Of a stretch of 64,000 bases of DNA, positions 46,149-56,809 are shown one piece after another. Position 1 is the first letter of the stretch; every line of letters begins with the position of its first letter. The notes under the pieces are model-generated. The model was given only the letters and a program-made list of their open reading frames with translations, was not told the origin of the DNA and did not search any database. A program made the position numbers and the translations under genes. Source of the stretch: Weizmannia acidilactici. GTDB taxonomy: Bacteria > Bacillota > Bacilli > Bacillales > Bacillaceae_C. Where the stretch lies: contig NZ_BKZP01000003.1 in assembly GCF_008974185.1 (NCBI RefSeq), forward strand, positions 62,001 to 126,000, read 5' to 3'.

Positions 46149-47336
46149 TCATAAAGCTTCATCCGTTTCCAAATTCATTTTATTCTCTACCGTCAAAATG
46201 CCGAGTTCATAATGTTCCCCTTCATAGAGCGCCCCCTGGGCAAACCGCACTTCACCGTTTGTATCGATAACTTCCAGCTTGCAATATGCCGGATTTATTT
46301 GCAGGGCACGGTAAAATTCATCCATATTGCGGACAGCCTGCCCGTTGCACTTGGAGATGATTTCGCCTGTGACAAGCCCCATTTTGTCGGCTTTCGACCC
46401 GGGGATGACGCTTAAAACGATGATGCCGTCGTTTTGCTGTGTAAAATAATACGATGCATTATTTTCGCGTATGCGGTGGCGGATCGAGATCCAGCCTCTT
46501 GCCAAAACGGCAAAGCCGGCTGCCGACACAGGAAGGTAAGGTAGCCATATTCCCGCCGCACCGATCGCGGCAGTCAACACCCCTGCCCAAATGACTTGGG
46601 TTCCGATCCTCTTCACTGCAGGTGCAGGCAAGGTGCTTTGGATTTGGTGCTGAAACCCGAGCAAAAACGGCACGAGCACAAGCGAAAAGGTATGCCCGCC
46701 CCACCCCATTACCGGCCACCACGAAAAAGGAAGTGAAATCAGGCCGGACGGCAGGAAACAGACAACCGGGACAAGCCAGAGCCGCTTAGCCGAAAACGCG
46801 CCGACCGTTAAACCGCGCCTGCTTTTCCGCAGTTTCGGTGGAATGTTCTTGGCTCCGCTTGTCAGCATCAAGAATCCTTCCGCAATCAGAAGGAGACCCG
46901 TCATCACGGAAATCCCCGCCAGCATCCCAAACGATGGACTGCCAATCTTTTCCTGAACCCCTGCCGGCAACCATTTTACAGCAGAAAACGCAAGGATCGG
47001 AATGCCGATGGTAAAAGCCGGCGACAAAAAGCGGAAGTTGCCGGCGAGCGAAAATACAATCGTGAGCGCTGCCACAGCTGCGAGGACCGTAAGCGGAACC
47101 GCAACTCCTACTGCAACCGAGACGGCGGAAAGGACAAGGCCGGCGAGTAGCCCGGCCGGAAACAAATCGCGCAATTCGAGAAAACTACTGTAAATTCTGA
47201 TATGGAAATCGTTTCTTTCCCGCTTTACCCGGGCCGCCCCGGCAACCAGTGCGAGAATGATAGCATAATAGAAAACCGGATGCAGAAAAAACCTTCCAAT
47301 GCTTTTCAAAATTTCTGTGAGCCAAAGCTGTTCCAA
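46149..47336 (-). CDS. minJ: Division-site topology protein MinJ (PDZ membrane protein)
   Basis: About 395 residues. Multiple hydrophobic segments fill residues 10-300 and a PDZ domain lies near the C-terminus (IIVLSVIPGSKADKMGLVTG, EIISKCNGQAV). MinJ bridges DivIVA and MinD to block division near poles in Bacillus. A TTG at 47336 is chosen because the resulting start (EQLWLTEILKS) aligns in length with B. subtilis MinJ; TTG at 47363 and GTG codons between are alternatives and no start is clean. Downstream of ctpB in the same orientation, as in relatives. Confidence 0.85.
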   Translation of the reverse strand: MEQLWLTEILKSIGRFFLHPVFYYAIILALVAGAARVKRERNDFHIRIYSSFLELRDLFPAGLLAGLVLSAVSVAVGVAVPLTVLAAVAALTIVFSLAGNFRFLSPAFTIGIPILAFSAVKWLPAGVQEKIGSPSFGMLAGISVMTGLLLIAEGFLMLTSGAKNIPPKLRKSRRGLTVGAFSAKRLWLVPVVCFLPSGLISLPFSWWPVMGWGGHTFSLVLVPFLLGFQHQIQSTLPAPAVKRIGTQVIWAGVLTAAIGAAGIWLPYLPVSAAGFAVLARGWISIRHRIRENNASYYFTQQNDGIIVLSVIPGSKADKMGLVTGEIISKCNGQAVRNMDEFYRALQINPAYCKLEVIDTNGEVRFAQGALYEGEHYELGILTVENKMNLETDEAL

Positions 47337-47429
47337 CCGTAACACCGTCCCCTGCACGTACAATACTTGTAGTTTTATTTTAGCAGATTTTGGCGAAAAA
47401 TCTCTATAGGGGCAGGCGGATAGAACAAA

Positions 47430-48866
47430 TTATTTGCTGACAACTTTCAGAGCCACTTGCAGCTGCAAATCATTTTTTTCTTCGTGGGCCGCGGCATAGA
47501 GCGATTTTTCCATCTGCTCCGCCGTTTTTTGGTCAATTTCTCCAGTTGCCGGCAACCCTTTATCAAACTGGAAGGCTTTCACGGCATTTTCGGTTTGGAT
47601 ATCGTAATAGCCGTCTTCCCTACCCGGCGCAAAGCCGAGCCCGTTTAATATTTGCTGGGCAGTTTTAACTAGCGCATTGTTCATATCCCTTTTTAAAGTG
47701 CGGCTCACCTGTAAAGCCTGGACGTTAAAAAATTCGGGCTGCTTGACTTCAATCGTCGGTGCAATGCCTTTATGGTGGATCCAGTGGCCGTCCGGCGTCA
47801 GCCATTTAAACATGGTGAGCTTGATGATGCTCTCATCTTCCATCGGGACCGCTTCCTGTACCGTCCCTTTGCCGAACGTTCTGACACCGATTAAAGGATA
47901 ATCTTCCGCTTCATGAAGCGCCGCCGCCAAAATCTCGGATGCGGACGCACTGCCGTTGTCGACGAGCACCGCAACCGGATATGATTTTTTCTCTTTTAAT
48001 TTGGACACATACTGCACACGGTGGCCGCTGCGCTCCTCGATTTGAAAATAAGGCTTATCCCTTGTCACAAATTGCTTCAATATATCTTCCACGCTCGAAA
48101 GCAGGCCGCCGGGATTTCCCCTGACATCAATCACCAGCCCTTGGATCTTCCCGGCTTCCAGTTTCTTCAACTGATTTGTAAAATCTTCCGCCGTGTCTTT
48201 AGAAAACTGGGTAATGGCGATATAACCGATTTTTTTTCCATTTTCCCGCTCCATTTTGGCAAAAACGGTTTTCATCGGAATCTCGTCGCGTTCCACTGTA
48301 ACGGTGATCTGTTTTCCGGTCCCGCCCCGTATGATTCCAAGCGTGACGGTTGAACCCTTTTTCCCCCTAATGCGCTTGGTCGCTTCATATAAATCCATGC
48401 CCGCCGTGCTTTTTCCGTTGATTTTCACAATGACATCTTCCGGGCGGAGCCCCGCTTTTTCTGCCGGAGAATTTTTATAAGGAGAGACGATCATGATTTT
48501 TCCGTTCTTCTTAGTGATTTCGGCGCCGATGCCTTGAAAAGAGGAGTCTAAAGAGCCATTGAATTGCGCGGCAGTTTCTTTGTCCATGTAGACGGAATAC
48601 GGATCGTTTAACGTGCTGACCATTCCTTTGATCGCGCCTTCCACCAGTTTTTCATCATCTACTTTTTGGACGTAGGAACTTTTAATTAAATGGTATGCCT
48701 GGGCAATTTTCGTTAAATCCGGGATATCGCTTTTTTTGCCAGATGCTTCTTGCCGGGCGGGGGTTGTATGGTCCACATGTGAAAACCATTGGCCCGCCGC
48801 GTAACCGCCTCCCGCGCCTGCAAACAGTGAACCCGAGATGACAAGCGACAGCCATTTTCGTTTCAT
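47430..48866 (-). CDS. ctpB: C-terminal processing serine protease CtpB (S41 family)
   Basis: A 478-residue exported protease. An N-terminal signal/anchor (about 5-27), a PDZ domain (about 108-195, with SPAEKAGLRPEDVIVKING) and the S41 catalytic core are present: Ser308 in GSASASE, Lys333 and Gln337 in FGKGTVQ. These positions match the Ser/Lys/Gln triad of B. subtilis CtpB within one residue. A peptidoglycan-binding domain (about 400-460, LNGLGFAPGREDGYYDIQT) closes the protein. CtpB cleaves SpoIVFA during sporulation signalling. Confidence 0.95.
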   Translation of the reverse strand: MKRKWLSLVISGSLFAGAGGGYAAGQWFSHVDHTTPARQEASGKKSDIPDLTKIAQAYHLIKSSYVQKVDDEKLVEGAIKGMVSTLNDPYSVYMDKETAAQFNGSLDSSFQGIGAEITKKNGKIMIVSPYKNSPAEKAGLRPEDVIVKINGKSTAGMDLYEATKRIRGKKGSTVTLGIIRGGTGKQITVTVERDEIPMKTVFAKMERENGKKIGYIAITQFSKDTAEDFTNQLKKLEAGKIQGLVIDVRGNPGGLLSSVEDILKQFVTRDKPYFQIEERSGHRVQYVSKLKEKKSYPVAVLVDNGSASASEILAAALHEAEDYPLIGVRTFGKGTVQEAVPMEDESIIKLTMFKWLTPDGHWIHHKGIAPTIEVKQPEFFNVQALQVSRTLKRDMNNALVKTAQQILNGLGFAPGREDGYYDIQTENAVKAFQFDKGLPATGEIDQKTAEQMEKSLYAAAHEEKNDLQLQVALKVVSK

Positions 48867-48889
48867 GGAAGATGCCCTCCTTGTACAAG

Positions 48890-48916
48890 AAGAGCCGCCG
48901 GCACCGGGGCTCTTCC
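48890..48916 (-). terminator. Possible terminator of the metY-metX-hom operon
   Basis: On the minus strand GAAGAGCC / GGCTCTTC arms enclose a GC-rich loop and are followed by TTGTAC, about 70 bp after the hom stop codon. The T-run is poor. Confidence 0.5.
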
Positions 48917-48984
48917 TTTCGGTAATTCAATATATGTACAAGCAGGGTTTCTTATGCCGGTATATTCGCAGAAGCAGAAGGGAA

Positions 48985-49965
48985 TTATATGGCGTTCATT
49001 TGCGGAATCCGCCGGTAGCCTCCGGCAAGGTCTTCGATCATCGCGCTTGCGGTCGGGAATTTTCCGGCACCCGGTCCGGCTAGGGTGATTTTTCCGATCA
49101 GGCTGCCGTAAATGGTCACAGCATTATTGACGCCTTCAATCGCATAGAGGGCATGTTCAGGAGGGACGAGAACGGGTTTGACGGATGCTTTCAACGTATC
49201 CCCATAACGGTAGACGTCGGCAATATGTTTGTAACGGAGCCCCTTTTTTTCCGCTTTTTCCACATCGGCAAGTGTCAGCGCATTTATGCCTTCCACTTCG
49301 ACTTCTTTCCAGTCCGGCTGGCCGCCGAAGACAAGCCTGCTCAAAATCATCAGCTTGCAAAAGGCGTCTTTCCCTTCGATGTCATTGCCCGGATCCGCTT
49401 CCGCATATCCGTGCTGCTGAGCAATCGCAAGCGCTTCTTCAAAGGGCAGATGTTTTTCCCGCATTTCCGTTAAAATAAAATTGGAAGTACCGTTTAAAAT
49501 GGCCTGCACACGCTGGATATCATTCACCTGCAACTGATGAGCGATCGTCCGGATGACAGGGACGCCGCCTGCCGTAGTCGCTTCGTAGCCGACATACACG
49601 CCATGTGCTTTTGCATGTTCCAATAAAATTTCCCCGTATTTGGCAAACATGACTTTATTGGCTGTAATCACATGGCAACCTTTTTCAATGGCCTTCATAC
49701 AATAGGAAAAACCCGGCTCCTCCCCGACAATGGCTTCAAACACCACTTCAAGGCCCGGAATCGCAAGGATTTCTTCAAAATCGGTTGTGACAAGCACGGA
49801 ACGGCCGACATCCCGTTTTTTATAAGGGTTTTTAATCAGTACCGCAACAATTTCGACTTCGGCGCCAAGCCTTGCCTTCAGCTGTTGCCGATGACTTCGG
49901 ACCGCTTCGTACACACCTTGGCCGACTGTCCCGAAGCCGAGCAGCGCTGCTTTAATGGTCCCCAT
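48985..49965 (-). CDS. hom: Homoserine dehydrogenase (short form without ACT domain)
   Basis: A 326-residue NAD(P)-dependent enzyme reducing aspartate semialdehyde to homoserine. Motifs: ALLGFGTVGQGVYEAV, VITANKVMFAKYG, ATTAGGVPVIRTI, ILNGTSNFILTEM and DPGNDIEGKDAFCKLMIL. The C-terminal ACT domain of the usual ~430-residue Bacillus Hom is missing, so threonine feedback may be absent; a longer paralogue elsewhere is likely. The ATG at 49965 is eight bases from GGGAGG. It is the last gene of a SAM-riboswitch operon. Confidence 0.93.
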   Translation of the reverse strand: MGTIKAALLGFGTVGQGVYEAVRSHRQQLKARLGAEVEIVAVLIKNPYKKRDVGRSVLVTTDFEEILAIPGLEVVFEAIVGEEPGFSYCMKAIEKGCHVITANKVMFAKYGEILLEHAKAHGVYVGYEATTAGGVPVIRTIAHQLQVNDIQRVQAILNGTSNFILTEMREKHLPFEEALAIAQQHGYAEADPGNDIEGKDAFCKLMILSRLVFGGQPDWKEVEVEGINALTLADVEKAEKKGLRYKHIADVYRYGDTLKASVKPVLVPPEHALYAIEGVNNAVTIYGSLIGKITLAGPGAGKFPTASAMIEDLAGGYRRIPQMNAI

Positions 49966-49967
49966 GA

Positions 49968-51026
49968 TCATGACCTCCCTACCAGAATTTTGTCCTTTTT
50001 CTCCAATGCCCGGGTAATCAGATGGCCCCATTTCTCAAATTCGACTAAAAATCCGTCATGTCCGTATTCGGTCGGAATGAAAAAATATTCCCCGTGTTTC
50101 ACAGTGCGGGCAAATGTCTCAATTTCCTCCGGAGGAAACAGCAGATCATGCTCGAAACTGTATGCAAACACTTCCGCTTTGTATCGTGCCGCCGCCTTTT
50201 TCCATCCGCCGCGTCCGACACCGATATCATGGGTATTCATCGCGCGCAGCAAATACAAATAACTATTTGCGTCAAAACGGGCGGACAGTTTTTTTCCCTG
50301 GTATCTCAAATAGGAAGCCGTCTCAAATACCGACACCCCGTTTTTCGTTTCTTTGACTGCCCGACCGAACCTGTTTTTAAACAAAGCGGCACTGCGGTAC
50401 GTGACCATGCCGGCCATGCGCGCAATCTCAAGCCCCTTGACTTCCGCTGAAGACCGGTAATGCCCGTTTTTCCATGCCGGATCGTTTTCAATTGCAGCAA
50501 TGCCGATTTCATTGAATGCAATGCCGTAATCGCTGTAATACGGGGTTGAAGCGAGCACAAAAATCTGCTCCATATCATCCGGGTATAAAAGCCCCCATTC
50601 GAGTGCCTGCATCCCACCGAGCGATCCGCCGATCACCGCTTTGATTTTCCCGATTCCGAGTTTGTCGAGTGCTTTCCGCTCCGCATGCACCATATCACGG
50701 ATCGTAATGGCCGGGAAATCCATCCGGTAAGGCTTTGAGGTTTCCGGGTTCATCGATTGCGGGCCGGTACTGCCGTAACAGCCGCCGATCACATTAAACG
50801 TAATCATCTGGTATTTTTCCGTGTCAACCGGCCTGCCCCTACCGATCAATCCGCCCCACCAGCCGGGTTCTTGATCAGTCCCGACCGCATACTGGCTGCC
50901 GGTTAAGGCATGGCATATTAAAAGAACCGGCGCGTCCAAAGGGCCACGCCGTTCATATGCCAATTCTGCATGAGGGATCTTTTTTCCGCTTTCCAGCACC
51001 AACGTACCGATTTCTACCTTTTTCAC
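49968..51026 (-). CDS. metX: Homoserine O-acetyltransferase (MetX)
   Basis: About 352 residues, alpha/beta hydrolase fold. Motifs: LICHALTGSQYAVG, FNVIGGCYGSTGPQSMNP, nucleophile Ser in VIGGSLGGMQALEWG, and the C-terminal Asp and His in SFEHDLLFPPEEI and TEYGHDGFLVE. It activates homoserine with acetyl-CoA, though some MetX enzymes prefer succinyl-CoA. The GTG at 51026 is preferred because GGGGGG lies six bases upstream; the ATG at 51059 overlaps the metY stop but has no ribosome site. Confidence 0.92.
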   Translation of the reverse strand: MKKVEIGTLVLESGKKIPHAELAYERRGPLDAPVLLICHALTGSQYAVGTDQEPGWWGGLIGRGRPVDTEKYQMITFNVIGGCYGSTGPQSMNPETSKPYRMDFPAITIRDMVHAERKALDKLGIGKIKAVIGGSLGGMQALEWGLLYPDDMEQIFVLASTPYYSDYGIAFNEIGIAAIENDPAWKNGHYRSSAEVKGLEIARMAGMVTYRSAALFKNRFGRAVKETKNGVSVFETASYLRYQGKKLSARFDANSYLYLLRAMNTHDIGVGRGGWKKAAARYKAEVFAYSFEHDLLFPPEEIETFARTVKHGEYFFIPTEYGHDGFLVEFEKWGHLITRALEKKDKILVGRS

Positions 51027-51055
51027 TTTCTTCCCCCCATACAGTACATTTTTTG

Positions 51056-52354
<1,299 letters not shown>

Positions 52355-52441
52355 TTACAATTCCTCCTACTATAGTAAAATTTGCCTAGGAAAAGATAAA
52401 AAACAATTCCGACAAGACAAGGCACTTTTTTAGAAGAGGAA

Positions 52442-52600
52442 TAGAAAAACCCTCTTCATAAGGAAGAGGGCTACGTTATGTAAGTTCCTCCCCTTATCTT
52501 TCAGACGAATGTCTGTAGGAATTAGCACCTTTTCAAGCATATGCCTGAAGGTTGCCGGGCTTCGCAGGGCCTAGTCCCTCCGCCGCTCTTGATAAGAGTG
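52442..52600 (-). ncRNA. SAM-I (S-box) riboswitch with terminator
   Basis: On the minus strand the aptamer begins with CTCTTATCAAGAGCGGCGGA and continues GGGACTAGGCCCTGCGAAGC, CCGGCAACC, AAGGTGCTAATTCCTACAGA and TGAAAGATAAG, all conserved S-box elements including the closing P1 helix (CTTATC/GATAAG). An expression-platform terminator (AACCCTCTTCC / GAAGAGGGTT plus TTTCTATT) follows at 52442-52472. High SAM should stop transcription before metY. The remaining leader to metY (52355-52441) shows only the ribosome site. Confidence 0.96.
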
Positions 52601-52645
52601 TTTCAATTAAAATTATGAAAATTTTTAAATGACTCATTGGTAAAA

Positions 52646-52674
52646 ATTATAGATTACAATTTCTGAATCGTCAA
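52646..52674 (-). promoter_or_regulatory. Sigma-A promoter of the metY-metX-hom operon
   Basis: On the minus strand TTGACG (52669-52674) and TATAAT (52646-52651) are 17 bp apart, about 45 bp upstream of the riboswitch aptamer. Confidence 0.9.
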
Positions 52675-52736
52675 CCCATTTTTTCAATTTTTCTTTTCGA
52701 TCATGCGGGGGGGATGTTTCCGCCCCTTGCACACTT

Positions 52737-54182
52737 TTACAAAATTGGCGATAACAGGCGGGAGATCGATTCTTTGAAACGGATCACAAGCGGGCGTTTC
52801 TGATAATCTTGCAGCGTCAGTTCGGTTGAATCCGCCATATCTTTTCTGAAAATGTGGGAGAGCCTGCCCGAAAGCTTGCGGTCGTACAGCACAGCATTCA
52901 CTTCGAAATTCAGGCGGAAGCTGCGTACATCAATATTGGCCGTCCCGACAGAGGAAATTTTCCCATCCACCACAATCATTTTTGCATGGATAAAACCATT
53001 TTGGTAAATGTACACTTTCACGCCAGTTTTTAAAAGCTGACCGATATTCGAAAGCGTCGCCCAATATACAAACATATGGTCAGGCTTGTTCGGGATCATG
53101 ATCCGGACATCAACCCCGGATAAGGCCGCAAGCTTCAGCGCGTTCAGCAAACTGTCATCTGGAATAAAATAAGGCGTTTGCAAATAAATATATTTTTTGG
53201 CGGAATTGATCATTTTGATATAACTGTTTTTGATTTGCTCCCATTCGGAATCGGGGCCGCTTGAGACAATTTGGATATCCGTTTCCCCTTGCGGCTCGAT
53301 CACCGGAAAGTACCGTTCTTCATTTTTAATATCGTTCGGCGACGCCTGGTTCCAGTCTAAAATGAACCGGGTCTGCATCCCATAAACGGCGCTACCTTCA
53401 ATTCTCAAGTGGGTGTCGCGCCAATAGCCGAATTTTTTGTCCAGCCCCAAATATTCGTCTCCGACATTAAAGCCGCCGATGTACCCGATGCGGCCGTCAA
53501 TGATCGCCAGTTTCCGGTGGTTCCTGAAATTGACGCGCAAATTGATGAGCGGAATGCGCGCCGGGAAGAATGCCGCCACTTCGCCGCCTGCCTCGACAAG
53601 CGGCCGGAAAAAACTGCGGCGGAACAGCATCCGCGATCCCATATCATCGTAAAGCAGCCGCACCTTTACGCCTTCTTTTGCTTTTTCGGTAAGCAGTTCG
53701 ATCATTTCATTTCCAAGGCGGTCGTTGCGGAAAATGTAATAAACGAGGTGGATGCTGTCCTTTGCCTTCCGGATGTCTTCAAACAATGCCAGAAATTTTT
53801 CCTTACCGTCTGTAAAAATATCGACGTGGTTATCCTGGGAGAGAATCGCACCGTCATTCACCAGCAGCATGTAAACAAGGTCTTTGTACTGCACCGTCCG
53901 TTCATCATGAAATGGGAAACGGTTCTCCCGCAAAAGTTCAATTTGCTGTTGGGCAATTTCTTTAATCCCAATTTTTTCCTGAACTTTCCAATCGAATATT
54001 TTACGCCGGCTTAAATTCTGCCCGAAAACTAAATAGAGTACAAATCCAGCGATCGGAATGAATAAAAGCACCAGCAACCACGCCCAAGTTGCTCCGACAT
54101 CCCGCCGTTCAAGGAAAATAACGGTTCCCGCCAGGATAAAGTTTAAAAGAAATAAAATCACCAATAATACCGTTACAATCAT
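52737..54182 (-). CDS. cls: Cardiolipin synthase
   Basis: A 481-residue phospholipase D-superfamily membrane enzyme. Two N-terminal hydrophobic segments (TVLLVILFLLNFILAGTVIF; WAWLLVLLFIPIAGFVLYLV) anchor it. The two HKD motifs are NHRKLAIIDGRIGYIGGFN and HAKMIVVDGKISSVGTANID. It condenses two phosphatidylglycerols to cardiolipin. The ATG at 54182 follows AAAAGGAG. It stands alone between the met operon and the M23 gene; bacilli often have several cls paralogues, so the exact type is open. Confidence 0.93.
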   Translation of the reverse strand: MIVTVLLVILFLLNFILAGTVIFLERRDVGATWAWLLVLLFIPIAGFVLYLVFGQNLSRRKIFDWKVQEKIGIKEIAQQQIELLRENRFPFHDERTVQYKDLVYMLLVNDGAILSQDNHVDIFTDGKEKFLALFEDIRKAKDSIHLVYYIFRNDRLGNEMIELLTEKAKEGVKVRLLYDDMGSRMLFRRSFFRPLVEAGGEVAAFFPARIPLINLRVNFRNHRKLAIIDGRIGYIGGFNVGDEYLGLDKKFGYWRDTHLRIEGSAVYGMQTRFILDWNQASPNDIKNEERYFPVIEPQGETDIQIVSSGPDSEWEQIKNSYIKMINSAKKYIYLQTPYFIPDDSLLNALKLAALSGVDVRIMIPNKPDHMFVYWATLSNIGQLLKTGVKVYIYQNGFIHAKMIVVDGKISSVGTANIDVRSFRLNFEVNAVLYDRKLSGRLSHIFRKDMADSTELTLQDYQKRPLVIRFKESISRLLSPIL

Positions 54183-54400
54183 TATGTTCTCCTTTTCATG
54201 CACCCTTCTTCGTTTTTGCCGTGTCTACCGCCGTTCCGCCTTTTGGAAAATGCCGGCGTACGGAAGGCGGCTGCGGGGCGGATGCCCAAATCGTTTATTG
54301 TTTGATGTAGCGGGAAAAATGACAATTGTATCATACCATAATATTTGTTCCTGACCCACGTAAATGCACTTTTATTTTCATGTACTTTTCTTCCACCACT

Positions 54401-54436
54401 AAAAAAGAACCGCACCCATTGGATGCAGTTCTTTTT
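54401..54436 (-). terminator. Terminator after the M23 peptidase gene
   Basis: On the minus strand AAGAACTGCATCC / GGGTGCGGTTCTT arms are followed by TTTTTAG, about 40 bp after the stop codon. Confidence 0.8.
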
Positions 54437-54474
54437 CCGGCTCTCTAATACACCGCGGCATCAAGAGACTTTTA

Positions 54475-55764
54475 TTAAAAATTGATAAAGTTTCTCGGAT
54501 TTTGGGCGCCATTATGCGGTGGCGGAGTCCAGCGGCCATTATAAATTTCAAAGTGAAGGTGTGGCCCCGTAGATTCGCCTGTATTGCCCATTACGCCGAT
54601 CTGCTGACCTTTGCTGACTGACTGCCCTGTACTTACAGAGTAAGAACTCAAGTGGGCATAAACCGTCGTGTACAGTTTCCCGTTAATATAATGGGTAATC
54701 ATCACACAATTTCCGTACGAAGAAGAATGGTATGCCCTGAACACAATCCCGTCGGCTGCCGCAACAACCGGCGTACCGATGCTGTTGGCAATATCAATGC
54801 CCGGATGGAAACCGCCGGAACGCGCACCAAATTCAGATGAAATATACCCCGCTACCGGACGCGTAAATGCCCCGGAAGATACTTTCGGAAGCGGTCCGCC
54901 AGACCCTGCAGAACTGCTGCTGCCCGTAGAACTTGAACCAGAAGAGGATCCGGTTTCCGCCTGCGGTTTGGTTGCGGCCTGCTGCTTTTTCGCCAATGCA
55001 ATCGCCTTTTCAACCGAAGCTTTTTGGTCGGCCAAGATGCTCTTCTGTTCACTCAGAGACATCTTTTCTTCTTGCAAACTGTCTTTTTGCTTTTCAAGTT
55101 TTTTGACCAATGCGGATTTCGCATTCTGGTCATCTTTTAATTTCGCTTTTAATGATTTCAGATTGGAAAGCATCGATTCCAAATCTGCCAGTTTACTTTC
55201 AATGGCAGTCTGCTTTTCTTTCAGATCCTGCTCATCTTTTTTCTGTTCTTCGATAATTTTTTGGTCCGCTTCGACAAGCGTTTTCACAGCCGCAATCCGG
55301 TCAATTAAATCATCGAAACTTTTTGCTTCCAAAATGACATCCAAATAATTGACAGAACCGCCGCCATTTTTCTGCATCGCGCGGGCGCGGTCTTTTAAAA
55401 TTCCATTCCGCTCTTCAATTCTCTTTTTTAATTTCCCGATGCTTTTCTTCAGTTCGGAAATTTGGCTTTTTGTTTCGCTGATTTTATGCTCTTCTTCATT
55501 GATTTTTTCATTAGCAGATTGGATTTTGGATTCGATTTCCTCAAGTTGGCTGCCCAGGGAAGCCTGTTTGCTGTTAATGGAAGAAATTTGGCTGTCTTTT
55601 TCGTTGATTTGGGATTGTAGTTTCGAGCTTTTGCTCTCAATCTCGCTCTTTTTCTGCTGCAATTCCGATATACTTGCAGCAGAAGCACCCGTCTGATAGC
55701 CAAACAGGCCGCCGAGGCTCAATGTGCACGCGATAGCCGCAGGCAATATGGAACGCTTCCTCAT
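54475..55764 (-). CDS. Exported M23 peptidase with long coiled coil (EnvC/PcsB-like hydrolase)
   Basis: A 429-residue cell-wall hydrolase. Signal peptide (1-29, ending GASAAS), coiled coil of about 220 residues (30-250; ISELQQKKSEIESKSSKLQS onward), a Ser/Gly linker (about 268-295) and a C-terminal LytM/M23 domain with metal ligands in FHPGIDIAN and GPHLHFEIYNG. This is the architecture of FtsEX-activated hydrolases. It lies directly downstream of ftsX on the same strand. In B. subtilis FtsEX activates the NlpC/P60 enzyme CwlO; here the adjacent partner is an M23 enzyme, as in EnvC. Confidence 0.88.
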   Translation of the reverse strand: MRKRSILPAAIACTLSLGGLFGYQTGASAASISELQQKKSEIESKSSKLQSQINEKDSQISSINSKQASLGSQLEEIESKIQSANEKINEEEHKISETKSQISELKKSIGKLKKRIEERNGILKDRARAMQKNGGGSVNYLDVILEAKSFDDLIDRIAAVKTLVEADQKIIEEQKKDEQDLKEKQTAIESKLADLESMLSNLKSLKAKLKDDQNAKSALVKKLEKQKDSLQEEKMSLSEQKSILADQKASVEKAIALAKKQQAATKPQAETGSSSGSSSTGSSSSAGSGGPLPKVSSGAFTRPVAGYISSEFGARSGGFHPGIDIANSIGTPVVAAADGIVFRAYHSSSYGNCVMITHYINGKLYTTVYAHLSSYSVSTGQSVSKGQQIGVMGNTGESTGPHLHFEIYNGRWTPPPHNGAQNPRNFINF

Positions 55765-55924
55765 GTTTCTCCCCCTTTAAATGCAATATTCATTATGTAT
55801 CCGGGAACAGTCCCCGGTTTTATATGTTTAGGCATGGCCTTATGTGGGTATTGAATGACAAACGATTACGCTTGTGGCGGGGGCAGAGCGGGAAAAGCTT
55901 CCCGCCGTGCCTTTTATTCCGCCA

Positions 55925-56809
55925 TTACACTTTTAAATAGCGGCGGATGGACATCGAACTGCCCCACACGCCGATGCAAATACCAAGCAGAAGCAGCAGG
56001 CCGTCAACTCCATAAATGAACGGGCTGTAATTCAGCAGATGGATAATATTGTTTTGGAGTTTCGGCGATATGAGTTCGTATAAATAGAAGTAGCCGAAAG
56101 AAATGATGAGAATCGGGAGAATGGACCCTAAAATCCCGAGCCATAATCCTTCAAGCAGGAACGGCCAGCGGATGAACCAGTTTGTCGCCCCGACCAGTTT
56201 CATAATCTCGATTTCTTTTCTTCTTGCAAATATCGTAATTTTAATGGTATTCGAGATTAAGAACATTGCGGTCAATAGAAGGGCGATGATCAAGACTAGG
56301 CCGATATTCCGGCAGATGCTAAGGACATGGAACAGTTTTTCGACTTTGCCCTTTCCGTAAATCGCCGATTCAACATGGTCCATCTTTTCAATTTGGCGTG
56401 CAACTTTCGGCGTATCCGTCGGCTGTTTTGTTTTGACAATGAACACGTCATACAAAGGGTTGTCCTGTTGGAACAGCTTAAAGTCGCTGCCCATCGTTTT
56501 GATCAACTCCTTCAATTCCTGCTCTTTAGAAGAAAACTTGACGGATTTGACCGCGCCTATACTCTCAATCTCGCTTTTCAGCTTTTCCCTGTCGGCGGCT
56601 TTCGCCGTTAAATCGATATGGACGCGGATTTCCACGTCATTTTCAATATCGTTCGCAAACTTGTTCATGTTCAGGATGATCACGAAAAACACGCCGACAA
56701 GCAGCAAGGTTATGGTTACGGCGCTGGCCGAAGCAAACATCATCCAGCCGTTGCGGCCGAGGCTTTTAAAACTTTCCCGGAAATGGCGTTTTACCGTATT
56801 AATCTTCAT
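55925..56809 (-). CDS. ftsX: Cell division ABC transporter permease FtsX
   Basis: About 294 residues. An N-terminal membrane segment (TITLLLVGVFFVIILNMNKF), a large extracytoplasmic domain (about 45-165) and three C-terminal membrane segments with the family motif FARRKEIEIMKLVGATNWFI. FtsX relays FtsE ATPase activity to a periplasmic-side hydrolase. The ATG at 56809 is chosen because GGGAGG lies eight bases before it, inside the ftsE 3' end; the two genes overlap by 11 bases. Confidence 0.95.
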   Translation of the reverse strand: MKINTVKRHFRESFKSLGRNGWMMFASASAVTITLLLVGVFFVIILNMNKFANDIENDVEIRVHIDLTAKAADREKLKSEIESIGAVKSVKFSSKEQELKELIKTMGSDFKLFQQDNPLYDVFIVKTKQPTDTPKVARQIEKMDHVESAIYGKGKVEKLFHVLSICRNIGLVLIIALLLTAMFLISNTIKITIFARRKEIEIMKLVGATNWFIRWPFLLEGLWLGILGSILPILIISFGYFYLYELISPKLQNNIIHLLNYSPFIYGVDGLLLLLGICIGVWGSSMSIRRYLKV